Shown piece after piece: positions 25,674 through 34,912 of a stretch of DNA of 64,000 nt. The stretch is from positions 15,448 to 79,447 of the forward strand of contig CAMOIU010000002.1 of NCBI GenBank assembly GCA_946616295.1. Direction: 5' to 3'. Under the pieces are notes generated by a model. It was not told the DNA's origin. It did no database searches and was given only the letters and a program-made list of their open reading frames with translations. Position 1 is the stretch's first letter. Each line of letters starts with the position of its first letter. Made by a program: the position numbers and the translations under genes. This stretch comes from CAG-791 sp002392385. Its GTDB lineage: Bacteria > Bacillota > Clostridia > Lachnospirales > Lachnospiraceae.

Positions 25674-28600
25674 CTATGCGATGATGGCTGTCTCGTCGGG
25701 ATCCTCCGAACCGGTGGTCAGAGGGCCGCAGGGCATCTTGACTGTGTAGTAGTTCCCCCGGTACTTGAGGATATACCTGTCGTACTTCGGATTGACCTGC
25801 TCGATCCTTCTGTAATCCATGGGAAGAGAGGTCAGGGGCTGTCTGTCGTACCTTCCGCCGAACAGCATCAGCAATTCCTCTTTATTATAGCACTTCATGA
25901 TCGGATTTGTGGATAGATTTCCTTCATCTTCCGCATAGAAACAGGCGGAAAAATAGAGATTGTATCCTTTGGTCCGGGACAGGTAGGTGGTGAGCTCGAC
26001 CCTGGCATCTTCATCCAGCGTGAGGCGGCAGAGATCCGCGAAGCTCTCGAAGAGAACGAAAAGCGGTCTCGTGCGGCTCCGTATGTAGCGGGCGGCCTTG
26101 CGGGCCCGTCCCTTGTCCGTATCGGGAATGCCCTGAGCCGCACAGTACTCGTCCCTGAAGACATTGCGGGAGCGGATCTCCTCGTAGAGGATATCGTTCA
26201 GGCGGCCGACGCCCTCCGCGGTGCAGTCCAGGATGGTACAGGAGCCCGTATAGCCCTGCCGGATCCAGGCCTCCATAGCAGAGTCGAGGAGGGTATCGGA
26301 TTCCCGGCGGACCAGCACCAGATCCATCTGGTTGAATCTGGCGGCCGTGAGCAGGTTGGTCACCACAGGCCTGACACCCGCGGGATTGCCAAAATACAGA
26401 GACAGGGCATGCATCTGCTGGAAGGGCAGGGCGACACGCTGCAGGTCCTTGGTGGAATAGCCCATGGGCAGGCGGCCCGGCTGGAAGCCGGCGCAGAAAT
26501 CGCTGTATTCCTGATCGTCCTCGATCATGGGGAGACGTCTGGCGCCCGGTACACCGGCGTAACCGTCCGCGATCCTCTGCAGTCTCTTCTGCAGATTCAT
26601 ACCGCGGGTCTGGCTGTTCTCGGTCGGATCCGTGATGGGCACATGGTATTCCAGGGGTCTTCCCTCCACCATGCAGACGCCTCTGCCGGCGGTATCCGGC
26701 GGGGTGATGGTGCAGCGGGCCTCCAGGATCTCGCCGTACTCATAGCGGTCCTTGGCGTGAAGGGCCAGACGGTAATCCATTTCCTGCTTGCACTTGGCAC
26801 TGACCTCGTTGGTGTGGTTGCAGGTCAGGATATAGCGGAGACCGTAGTTGGCGGCATCGCGCAGATACTCATGCAGGTTGTTGTAGTAGTCGCCGCCCCG
26901 CGACAGGTTCCGGATGTTGGTGTAGCCGTCGATCACCACCAGGATCAGGGGCATTCTTTCCACCTGGATGTAGGCGTTATAGTTGGTGACGCCTGCCTGG
27001 GCGAAGATCTCCTTGCGCTCCGCGGTGATCTCCTTCAGGAGGTCGAGCAGCCTGCTCACATCCGCGTCTTCCTTATCGGTCAGATAGGCGCCGCAGTGAG
27101 GCATGACCCGGAAGGGATTGAGGGCGCCGGCGGACAGGTCCAGGATGTAGTAATTGAGGTCGGCGGGAGAGTAGTGGCTGACCAGATCCAGCAGCATGGT
27201 GCTGATCAGGGTGCTCTTGCCGCAGCCGCTGTTCCCGCACAGGAACATATTGTGGAAGGAGAGCAAATCCAGGAAGAAGGGAGCCTGCGTCTGCCTCTCC
27301 GGATCGTCGATCATGCCGATCAGGGCATGGATGCCCTTGTCGGAAGGCCGTTCCGAGCTGTCGACGAGTCCGTCGTATTCCAGCTGGGCCGGCAGGGGAT
27401 CGAGCCAGAGACTCCTGGGCTCGATGTGCTCTCTTTTGGCCAGGTCGGACAGGTAGTTGACGATCGACACGATCTGCTTGCTGCCTGTGCTGATCCGTGT
27501 CTCCGGCGGTTTGGCCCGCAGGATGGTCCTGCCCACGTTGTCCAGGAACTGGACGGACAGGTCCTCCTCCACGATGACCTCCTCCTGGGGGGTATATTCC
27601 GCTCCGCACCAGGCGGACTGGCCCAGAGCAAAGAATTCGTTGTAGCCGACCTGCAGATAGAAGCGGCCTGTATGCCGGATTTCGGCGGCATCGGGGCGCT
27701 TGAGCATTTCCATACTGTCGTTGCGGTCCTGCACCCGCAGGCAGATCCGAAACTTGGTGTTGCTCAGGATCTGGTCGTTGACGACGCCGCCCGGCTTCTG
27801 GGTGGCCAGGATCAGGTGGACGCCCAGGCTGCGGCCGATTCTGGCCGTGCTGATCAGCTGGTTCATGAATTCAGGCTGCTGGGACTTCAGTTCCGCGAAC
27901 TCATCCGAGATGATGAAGAGGTGAGGCATGGGTTCCTTCACCCGCTTCGCGCGGTAGAGCTTCTGGTAGTCATAGATATCCATGGTACCTTCCGCGGTCT
28001 CGCTCTTGGCCTGCTTGAATACCTTCTGCCGGCGCTTGAGCTCACTCTCGATGGAGAGGAGAGAGCGCTGGATGGAGGCGCCGTCCAGGTTCGTGATGGT
28101 GCCGACGAGGTGGGGGAGATGGATGCCCCTGGCCTTGTCCTCGAAGGCGTCCGCCAGGCCGCCGCCCTTATAGTCGATCAGCACGAAGGCAATCTCGTCC
28201 GGGCTGAAGTTGACAGCCATGGAGAGGATATAGGTGATGATGAATTCTGATTTGCCCGAGCCCGTCATGCCGGCGACCAGGCCGTGGGGGCCCTGCCTTT
28301 TCTCGTGCAGGTCCAGGGTGAAGAGAGAGCCGTCGGTCGCCACGCCGATGGGCGCGGCCAGGGACTGAACGGGATTGTTCTCCGCCCACCGCTTGAGCGG
28401 GTTGAGGTGCTCCACCTTGCCTGCCCGGTACATCTCCAGGAAGGTGACCATGGGAGGCAGGAGGAATTCCGCGGAATCCATCATGAGCCGGGTGTTCATG
28501 ACCCGGCGCAGGCAGGAGACGGCCGTTCCCTCATCGAGAGGATCCAGCTCGAATTTCCTGTCCTCGGACTCCGCCTTGGAATAGTTGATCAGCTTGTTGT

Positions 28601-30380
28601 CCATGCCCAGCTCAATGATCCGCTGGCACTCCTTGGGAAGCCCCTCGAAGGCGGCGATCAGGGAGATGCCGTGGTAATCCTTCTCGCCCAGGACATCCTT
28701 CATGGTCTCCATGTAATCGAAGAGCTTCTTGTTGAGAGCGATGACGATGTAGGAGAGACCCTTGGTCAGGTCACGCTTCTTCTCGTTCTTGGTGCGGTCC
28801 TCGAACTCCTGGTTCAGATGCTTGGTGATCTCCTGGACATCCGACTGCCCCGTGGCAAAAAAACGTATGCTGCGCTCATTGTCCCAGCAGTGGGGCAGGT
28901 AGCGGGCGAAGGTGAGCTCCCTCGCCTCCGTGGGATCGGCGGCCACGACGATCTTGACCTCGTCGTAGCTGTGGGTGAAGGCGATCTGCAGGATGATGTC
29001 CCTGGTCAGCTCGAGGATCCGTTTCCGGCTGCCGGTCATGCCCACGATATAATCCTTGGTCAGGGGCAGCAGGACAGGCACGTTCTGGAGGTTGACCGGC
29101 TTTTCAGCGAGACCGTACATCTCCTCCATGAGAATGTCCTGTTCCAGCTCGAAACGGCGCTCAGCGTATTTTTTCTCCGCGATCATGGGAATATCGCCCC
29201 GGCCCAGACGGATCTCCAGGAAATCCTCGTCTGTGCGGCGGCGTTCCCAGAGACGGTCTCCGGACACGGCAAAACCGAGCACACGGTTGAGATCAGGGTA
29301 GTTGCTCGTGAGGAGCTTCTCCTCACGGACCTTCTCCGCTTCGATGACCTCCCACATGTCCTTGAGGTATTCGCGATAGCGTGTGACCCGTTTCTCCTCA
29401 TATTCCTTGCGGTCCTTCTCGGTCATGCCCTGTGTCAGGGAGGGGAGGACCAGGCTGGTGATGGCCATGAAGATATTGCCGGTGGCGAGGGCGCGGCCGC
29501 CCATCATCATGGGATTGCCCAGGCGCAGCAGCATGGGGATGGCATTCTTGCCCATGGGCGGCGGAGGAGACTGGATCTCGATGGGATCTGCCTTGACAGA
29601 GGTCAGGCGCCGGGGCTTGCGGTCGAAAAGACCGGCCTTGCCCATGGCCCGCTCCGTGGCGGAAAAGGCAATGTCCTCGGGCTTTTCGATGTGACGGATC
29701 CGGGGCGTGCGGAAGGACACCCTGCCGTTGCGGTTGTTCATGGCCACATAGCCGTTGCCCATATAGATGCAGAGACCCATGATGAAGATCTGGTCCCCGA
29801 TCTTCAGACTGGCATGGCGGACCCGCTTGCCGTTCACGTATACGCCGTTGGTGCTGTCGGTATCGATCACGGACCATCCGGTATTGCCCCAGTGGAGCTT
29901 GGCGTGATGGCGGGAGACAGTGCGGTTGGGATAGCAGATATGGCAGTCGTCGGACCGGCCGATGGTATAGTCCACCCGCTCCTCCAGGTAGTAGGGGATG
30001 AAGGTGTAGTCACCGGGATACTCCGTCTCCGCGTACATGAAGAACTTCTCATTCCCGAAGCGGATGTTGGAGAAGGACTGGCTGACCAGCTCGATCTCCC
30101 GGCCGGCATACTTCTCCTCGCCCGTGGGGGCCATTTTGAAGAAATAAGCCTCCCTGCCCACGTGGACGACCCAGTCATGTTCAAAGACGATATAAAAAGG
30201 CAGCCTGTCAAGACCGTCAGCATCCAGGAATTTGTGGAATCCCTCTCTGGCGGCCGGAAGCCAGGCTGTATACATGGTGCCCTTCTCCGAGATCAGGACC
30301 ACCCTCATCGGATAGAACTGTTCTTCCCGGACGGGAGAAATATCGTTGTCGACGGTACGGTTGTTGTTATAATACGGCAT
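25674..30380 (-). CDS. essC: Type VII secretion ATPase EssC-like (FHA and FtsK/SpoIIIE domains)
   Basis: This 1568-residue motor protein has a first N-terminal beta-rich domain and then an FHA domain (residues about 135-205; YTIGRSDDCHICYPNRTVSR and STNGVYVNGKRV). A hydrophobic stretch follows (about 285-315). The first full FtsK/SpoIIIE ATPase has Walker A GMTGSGKSE near 705 and Walker B FIISDEFAEL. A second ATPase has Walker A CGNSGCGKST near 1050, and a third, degenerate domain lies at the C-terminus. This is the order of EssC/YukBA. ATG 30380 (MPYYNNNRTVDN) has GGGGTG upstream. The typical partners EssA, EssB and EsaA are absent nearby. It should energise export of small helical proteins across the membrane. 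Confidence 0.9.
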   Translation of the reverse strand: MPYYNNNRTVDNDISPVREEQFYPMRVVLISEKGTMYTAWLPAAREGFHKFLDADGLDRLPFYIVFEHDWVVHVGREAYFFKMAPTGEEKYAGREIELVSQSFSNIRFGNEKFFMYAETEYPGDYTFIPYYLEERVDYTIGRSDDCHICYPNRTVSRHHAKLHWGNTGWSVIDTDSTNGVYVNGKRVRHASLKIGDQIFIMGLCIYMGNGYVAMNNRNGRVSFRTPRIRHIEKPEDIAFSATERAMGKAGLFDRKPRRLTSVKADPIEIQSPPPPMGKNAIPMLLRLGNPMMMGGRALATGNIFMAITSLVLPSLTQGMTEKDRKEYEEKRVTRYREYLKDMWEVIEAEKVREEKLLTSNYPDLNRVLGFAVSGDRLWERRRTDEDFLEIRLGRGDIPMIAEKKYAERRFELEQDILMEEMYGLAEKPVNLQNVPVLLPLTKDYIVGMTGSRKRILELTRDIILQIAFTHSYDEVKIVVAADPTEARELTFARYLPHCWDNERSIRFFATGQSDVQEITKHLNQEFEDRTKNEKKRDLTKGLSYIVIALNKKLFDYMETMKDVLGEKDYHGISLIAAFEGLPKECQRIIELGMDNKLINYSKAESEDRKFELDPLDEGTAVSCLRRVMNTRLMMDSAEFLLPPMVTFLEMYRAGKVEHLNPLKRWAENNPVQSLAAPIGVATDGSLFTLDLHEKRQGPHGLVAGMTGSGKSEFIITYILSMAVNFSPDEIAFVLIDYKGGGLADAFEDKARGIHLPHLVGTITNLDGASIQRSLLSIESELKRRQKVFKQAKSETAEGTMDIYDYQKLYRAKRVKEPMPHLFIISDEFAELKSQQPEFMNQLISTARIGRSLGVHLILATQKPGGVVNDQILSNTKFRICLRVQDRNDSMEMLKRPDAAEIRHTGRFYLQVGYNEFFALGQSAWCGAEYTPQEEVIVEEDLSVQFLDNVGRTILRAKPPETRISTGSKQIVSIVNYLSDLAKREHIEPRSLWLDPLPAQLEYDGLVDSSERPSDKGIHALIGMIDDPERQTQAPFFLDLLSFHNMFLCGNSGCGKSTLISTMLLDLVSHYSPADLNYYILDLSAGALNPFRVMPHCGAYLTDKEDADVSRLLDLLKEITAERKEIFAQAGVTNYNAYIQVERMPLILVVIDGYTNIRNLSRGGDYYNNLHEYLRDAANYGLRYILTCNHTNEVSAKCKQEMDYRLALHAKDRYEYGEILEARCTITPPDTAGRGVCMVEGRPLEYHVPITDPTENSQTRGMNLQKRLQRIADGYAGVPGARRLPMIEDDQEYSDFCAGFQPGRLPMGYSTKDLQRVALPFQQMHALSLYFGNPAGVRPVVTNLLTAARFNQMDLVLVRRESDTLLDSAMEAWIRQGYTGSCTILDCTAEGVGRLNDILYEEIRSRNVFRDEYCAAQGIPDTDKGRARKAARYIRSRTRPLFVLFESFADLCRLTLDEDARVELTTYLSRTKGYNLYFSACFYAEDEGNLSTNPIMKCYNKEELLMLFGGRYDRQPLTSLPMDYRRIEQVNPKYDRYILKYRGNYYTVKMPCGPLTTGSEDPDETAIIA

Positions 30381-30446
30381 TTCACACCCCGCTGAGACTG
30401 GAGACGGCTGCGTACGGACATGGAGACAGAACACGGTACAAAGAAA

Positions 30447-30480
30447 TGCGGGGCGAGCATTCTGTATGCCGCGCCCCGCA
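30447..30480 (-). terminator. Terminator after glgD
   Basis: TGCGGGGCG pairs with CGCCCCGCA, with an inner GCAT/ATGC extension. On the minus strand it is followed by TTTCTT, 29 bp after the glgD stop. The rest of the gap to essC shows no clear promoter. Confidence 0.75.
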
Positions 30481-30508
30481 CCATATTCATGGTTCTCAGG
30501 TATATTCC

Positions 30509-31621
30509 TTACAGGACATCATTGTAGCGGATATAGCCGGGACGCTCCTTATTGCTGATGATCTCCTTGGTGGAGGTGATCCTGGCGTATTTGTCTACGA
30601 CCTGGTTCTCAAGGTGGACGCCCTCGCCGATCTCAGCATATGCCAGGAGGACACAGCCCTTGACCACGGCGCCTTCCGCGATCTTCACGTTGCGGCCGAC
30701 GATGGAATCCTCGACCGTGCCGCTGATCTCAGATCCGTTGGACACCAGGGAGTTCTTGACGCTGGAGCCCTTGAAATACTGGGTCGGGCAGGAATCGTTG
30801 GTCCGGGTGTAGATGGGCCAGCCGGGAATGAAGAGGCTGTCTGCCACATCCTGGTCCAGAACGGCCATGTTGCCGTCGTAGTAGCTGCGCAGGTCGGTGA
30901 TGGGACGGAAGTAGCCCTTGTGCTCTACCGCACGGACATCCAGATCGCCGCAGAAGTGGCTGACGGCCTGGACGAGGGTGTAGGTGGAGGAAATCCTGGC
31001 GGTCTTCTCGATCAGGTCGAGAAGGAGAGACTTCTTCATGACATAGGAGCCGGTGAAGATATTGGCCTCGTCCTCGTCGCTCAGGTTCTGGGTGATGGAG
31101 GTCACGCGGCCCTCGGGACCGATGTTGACCACTTCACAGGTGGCGTAGCCGACCTTGGCGTCCTTGACGTTGTGGTAGAGGAGGGTGATGTCGGCACCGC
31201 TGTCCAGATGCTTCTGCAGGAGCTCGTCGAAGTCCTGCACGAAGATCATGCAGCTGGGCGCGATCACAACGTACTCCTCGCTCATGCGCTCGATATACTC
31301 CACATTGCGGCGCAGGGCGTTGAGGTTGGTGTTGTAGATGTCGCTGGTCGCCTCGTCAGCGGGGAAGAAGAGCTGGATCTTGCCGCGCTTGGAGTTGATG
31401 TTGTAATGACGGCCGGTCCCGACATGATCTACCAGAGAATGAGGCTTGCTGCTGATGTAGATCTGGATCCTGTCGATGTTGCTGTTGGAGAAGTTGGACA
31501 CCGGGAAGTCGATGACCCTGTACCGGCCCAGGAAGGAGAAGGCGGCGATAGGACGGTGGTCCTGCATGCCTTGCACCTTATATTCGGGGGACGATGTGAT
31601 GATACCGAATGCTTTTGCCAT
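30509..31621 (-). CDS. glgD: Glucose-1-phosphate adenylyltransferase subunit GlgD
   Basis: This 370-residue non-catalytic/regulatory partner of GlgC is used for ADP-glucose synthesis in glycogen formation. It has a nucleotidyltransferase N-domain, but the GGxGxRL dinucleotide loop typical of GlgC is missing (MAKAFGIITSSPEYKVQG instead). RYRVIDFPVSNFSNSNID is retained. A left-handed beta-helix repeat occupies the C-terminus (GSEISGTVEDSIVGRNVKIA). ATG 31621 has GAGGTAAGAAC upstream and lies 14 bp after glgC, so the pair forms an operon. The lost loop agrees with the GlgD role known from Bacillus. Confidence 0.93.
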   Translation of the reverse strand: MAKAFGIITSSPEYKVQGMQDHRPIAAFSFLGRYRVIDFPVSNFSNSNIDRIQIYISSKPHSLVDHVGTGRHYNINSKRGKIQLFFPADEATSDIYNTNLNALRRNVEYIERMSEEYVVIAPSCMIFVQDFDELLQKHLDSGADITLLYHNVKDAKVGYATCEVVNIGPEGRVTSITQNLSDEDEANIFTGSYVMKKSLLLDLIEKTARISSTYTLVQAVSHFCGDLDVRAVEHKGYFRPITDLRSYYDGNMAVLDQDVADSLFIPGWPIYTRTNDSCPTQYFKGSSVKNSLVSNGSEISGTVEDSIVGRNVKIAEGAVVKGCVLLAYAEIGEGVHLENQVVDKYARITSTKEIISNKERPGYIRYNDVL

Positions 31622-31635
31622 TGTTCTTACCTCCG

Positions 31636-32763
31636 TTAAACGTCCTGGGCGACCAGGAGGATCTCTTTCGAATCTGCGCTGCCGACGACGGCACCGTCTC
31701 CGATCGAGACACCGTCAGCGACGAGAGCGCGGGTCACCACGGCACCGGCTCCGACCTTGACGCCGGGCATCAGGACGGAATCAATGATCTGCGCGCCGTC
31801 ACCGATCTCGGAGCCCGTGAAGATGACACTGTTCCTGACCAGACCCTTGACGACGCAGCCCTGGGTGATATAGGCACGGTCGATCTCCGCGTCCTTGCCG
31901 ATGTAGGCGGGAAGAGCGGCGGTATCCTCGGTGTAGATCTTCCAGGTGGGATCGTCCAGGTTGAGGGTGTTGGCGGGATCCAGCAGATCCATGTTCGCCT
32001 CCCAGAGGGAATCGATGGTGCCGACATCCTTCCAGTAGCCCTCGAACTTGAAGGCCACGAGACGGTCGCCGCCGCTGAGGAGAGCGGGGATGATGTTCTT
32101 GCCGAAGTCGTGATCGGACTTCTCATCCACCATATCCTTGACAAGGAGCTCGCGGAGCTTCTTCCAGGTGAAGATATAGATACCCATGGAGGCGAGATTG
32201 CTGCGGGGATGCGCGGGCTTCTCTTCGAAATCAACGATATTGTTCTCGTTGTCGGTGATCATGATGCCGAAGCGGGTGGCTTCTTCCATGGTGACCGGCA
32301 TGACGGCGATGGTGCAGGCCGCGTCCTTCTCCTTGTGATAGGCCAGCATCTTGTCATAGTTCATCTTATAGATATGGTCGCCGGAGAGGACCAGAAGATA
32401 CTCGGGATCATAAGAATCGATGAAATCGATATTCTGGGAGATCGCGTCAGCCGTGCCGCGATAGACATCCAGACCTGCGTCCGCCTTCTCACGGGGCGTC
32501 AGGACATAAACGCCGCTGTCGCGTGTATCCAGACCCCAGCGTCCGCCTGCGGCAACATAGCTGTTGAGCAGGACGGATTCATACTGCGTCAGAACGCCGA
32601 CTACGTCAACGCCGCTGTTCGCGCAGTTGCTGAGGGGAAAATCGATGATCCTGTACTTACCGCCATAGGAAACAGCAGGCTTGGCGACCTTATTGGTCAG
32701 ATCGTGCAGACGACTCCCCCTGCCGCCGGCAAGGATCATTGCAAGCATCTCATTTTGTTTCAT
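31636..32763 (-). CDS. glgC: Glucose-1-phosphate adenylyltransferase GlgC
   Basis: This 375-residue catalytic subunit makes ADP-glucose from ATP and glucose 1-phosphate. It has the substrate loop MILAGGRGSRLHDLT with KVAKPAV, YRIIDFPLSNCANSG, and LSGDHIYKMNYDKML, plus the C-terminal beta-helix. ATG 32763 follows GGAGGTAG; the longer reading from 32799 is rejected. It heads the glgC-glgD operon with a recognisable promoter. Together with malQ at 10.3 kb it supports glycogen metabolism in this organism. Confidence 0.95.
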   Translation of the reverse strand: MKQNEMLAMILAGGRGSRLHDLTNKVAKPAVSYGGKYRIIDFPLSNCANSGVDVVGVLTQYESVLLNSYVAAGGRWGLDTRDSGVYVLTPREKADAGLDVYRGTADAISQNIDFIDSYDPEYLLVLSGDHIYKMNYDKMLAYHKEKDAACTIAVMPVTMEEATRFGIMITDNENNIVDFEEKPAHPRSNLASMGIYIFTWKKLRELLVKDMVDEKSDHDFGKNIIPALLSGGDRLVAFKFEGYWKDVGTIDSLWEANMDLLDPANTLNLDDPTWKIYTEDTAALPAYIGKDAEIDRAYITQGCVVKGLVRNSVIFTGSEIGDGAQIIDSVLMPGVKVGAGAVVTRALVADGVSIGDGAVVGSADSKEILLVAQDV

Positions 32764-32827
32764 GTCTACCTCCAACAAATGTAAAATTGACCGAAACACC
32801 GTCCCTGGACAGTGCTCATTTGGTTAT

Positions 32828-32856
32828 ATTGTAGTATTTTTTTCCCTGTCTGTAAA
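32828..32856 (-). promoter_or_regulatory. Promoter of glgC-glgD
   Basis: On the minus strand TTTACA (32851-32856) and TACAAT (32828-32833) are 17 bp apart, 65 bp before the glgC start. Confidence 0.65.
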
Positions 32857-32901
32857 TGACGATCTATTTAAGGTTTTCACTCTTTTTTTCTTTAATTTAT
32901 T

Positions 32902-32910
32902 TGGTATACT
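32902..32910 (+). promoter_or_regulatory. Extended -10 promoter of purO
   Basis: TGGTATACT gives a TG-extended -10 box (TATACT 32905-32910) 46 bp before the purO start. The T-rich upstream region has no good -35. It is divergent from the glgC promoter. Confidence 0.55.
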
Positions 32911-32956
32911 GAACAGGAGAAAATCACTACTTTCAGAATTCCCGAGAGGAGGAAAA

Positions 32957-33676
32957 ATGGCAGATCTCGAGACTATCCTCAGGAACAATACATATCCCGG
33001 CAGAGGGATCATGATCGGCCGGTCGGCCGACGGCGAGAAGGCCGTGACAGCCTATTTCATCATGGGCAGGAGCGCCAACAGCCGCAACAGAGTTTTTGTC
33101 ACAGAAGGAGAGGGCATCCGGACCCAGGCCTTCGATCCTTCGAAGATGGAGGACCCCAGCCTCATCATCTACGCGCCGGTCCGCGTTCTGGGCAACAAGA
33201 CCATCGTGACCAACGGCGACCAGACCGACACCATTTATGAGGGCCTCGACAGGCAGAGCACCTTCGAGCAGTCTCTCAGGAGCCGGAAGTTCGAGCCCGA
33301 CGGGCCCAACTACACACCCAGGATCAGCGGCGTCATGCACGTGGAGGGCGGCAGATACAATTACGCCCTTTCCATCCTGAAGACGGACGGAGGCGATCCG
33401 GACAGCTGCCTCCGCTATACCTTCGCCTATGAGAATCCTGCTGCCGGCAGGGGCCGTTTCATCTCCACCTATGTGGGCGACGGCAATCCGCTGCCCAGCT
33501 TCGCGGGCGAGCCCACAGCCCTGGAGCTGCCCGCCGATCTGACCGACAGCATCGACGTCTGCACCGCCAGGATCTGGGACGCCCTCAACGAGGACAACAA
33601 GGTATCTCTGTTCGTGCGCTTCATCAACATCGCGGACGGGACCTACGAGACCAGGATCGTCAACAAGAATAAGTGA
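32957..33676 (+). CDS. purO: IMP cyclohydrolase (PurO-like)
   Basis: This 239-residue stand-alone IMP cyclohydrolase catalyses the last step of purine synthesis, FAICAR to IMP. The family N-terminus is present: NNTYPGRGIMIGRSADG followed by FIMGRSANSRNRVF, and later YTPRISGV. This PurO-type fold replaces the cyclohydrolase half of bifunctional PurH. ATG 32957 has GAGAGGAGG; the long upstream reading crosses the promoter and is rejected. The next gene, 32 bp on, encodes the matching transformylase, so the two steps are split between adjacent genes. Confidence 0.88.
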   Translation: MADLETILRNNTYPGRGIMIGRSADGEKAVTAYFIMGRSANSRNRVFVTEGEGIRTQAFDPSKMEDPSLIIYAPVRVLGNKTIVTNGDQTDTIYEGLDRQSTFEQSLRSRKFEPDGPNYTPRISGVMHVEGGRYNYALSILKTDGGDPDSCLRYTFAYENPAAGRGRFISTYVGDGNPLPSFAGEPTALELPADLTDSIDVCTARIWDALNEDNKVSLFVRFINIADGTYETRIVNKNK

Positions 33677-33708
33677 GCCCGTCAGAGCACTCAGAAAAGG
33701 AGAATCGG

Positions 33709-34887
33709 ATGAACAAACTTGAACTGAAATACGGCTGCAATCCCAACCAGAAGCCCTCATCCGTCTACATGGAGGACGGCTCGGACCTTCCCTTCAAGGT
33801 CCTCTGCGGCCGGCCCGGCTATATCAACCTGCTGGACGCCCTGAACGGCTGGCAGCTGGTCAGCGAGCTCAAGGCCGCCACCGGCAAGCCCGCAGCCACC
33901 TCCTTCAAGCACGTATCCCCGGCCGGCGCGGCCATCGGCCTGCCCCTGTCCGAGGTGGAAGCGAAGATCTACTGGGTGGATGAGCCGGAAGGGCTGAGCC
34001 CTCTGGCCTGCGCCTACGCCCGTGCCCGCGGAGCGGACCGCATGTCCTCCTTCGGCGATTTCATCTCCCTGTCCGACGTGTGCGACGTAAGCTGCGCCAG
34101 GCTGATCGCCCCGGAGGTCTCCGACGGCGTCATCGCCCCCGGTTATGAGCCGGAGGCTCTGGAGATCCTCAGCAGGAAGAAGAAGGGCAACTACTGCATC
34201 CTGCAGATCGATCCGGCCTACAGGCCCGATCCGGTGGAGCACAAGCAGGTCTACGGCGTGACCTTCGAGCAGGGCCGCAACGAGCTCAAGGTGGACGATG
34301 AGCTCTTCTCCAACATCGTGACGGAGAACAAGGACCTGCCGGCGGCGGCCAGAGACGATATGGCCATCGCCCTGATCACCCTTAAATACACCCAGTCCAA
34401 TTCGGTCTGTTACGTCAAGGGCGGCCAGGCCATCGGCATCGGCGCGGGCCAGCAGTCCCGCATCCACTGCACCCGTCTGGCGGGCAGCAAGGCCGACAAC
34501 TGGTATATGCGCCAGTCTCCCCAGGTCCTGGGTCTGCCCTTCCGCGAGGATGTGCGCAGGGCCGACAGGGACAACGCCATCGATCTTTACATGGGTGAGG
34601 ATTACATGGACGTTCTGGCCGACGGCAAGTGGGAAGCCCTCTTCACCGAGAAGCCGCCTGTCTTCACGGCGGAAGAGAAGCGGGCATGGCTGGACGGCAA
34701 CACCGACGTCACCCTGGGAAGCGACGCTTTCTTCCCCTTCGGCGACAACATCGAGCGGGCCTTCCGGAGCGGCGTGAAATATGTGGCGCAGCCCGGCGGC
34801 AGCATCCGTGACCAGAACGTCATCGATGCCTGCAATGCCCACGGCATGGTCATGTGCTTCACCGGCATCCGTCTCTTCCATCATTGA
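33709..34887 (+). CDS. AICAR transformylase, stand-alone
   Basis: This 392-residue enzyme formylates AICAR with 10-formyl-THF in purine synthesis. It matches the AICARFT domain of PurH without the N-terminal cyclohydrolase domain: LKYGCNPNQKPS, TSFKHVSPAGAAIG (Lys-His catalytic region), NSVCYVKGGQAIGIGAGQQSRIHCTRLAG and FFPFGDNIERA. Clostridia commonly carry this reduced form beside purO. ATG 33709 has AAAAGGAGAA upstream. It is likely co-transcribed with purO and possibly with ispF, which begins 25 bp later. Confidence 0.92.
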   Translation: MNKLELKYGCNPNQKPSSVYMEDGSDLPFKVLCGRPGYINLLDALNGWQLVSELKAATGKPAATSFKHVSPAGAAIGLPLSEVEAKIYWVDEPEGLSPLACAYARARGADRMSSFGDFISLSDVCDVSCARLIAPEVSDGVIAPGYEPEALEILSRKKKGNYCILQIDPAYRPDPVEHKQVYGVTFEQGRNELKVDDELFSNIVTENKDLPAAARDDMAIALITLKYTQSNSVCYVKGGQAIGIGAGQQSRIHCTRLAGSKADNWYMRQSPQVLGLPFREDVRRADRDNAIDLYMGEDYMDVLADGKWEALFTEKPPVFTAEEKRAWLDGNTDVTLGSDAFFPFGDNIERAFRSGVKYVAQPGGSIRDQNVIDACNAHGMVMCFTGIRLFHH

Positions 34888-34912
34888 TCATCACAGACAG
34901 CGGAGGAAGAGC

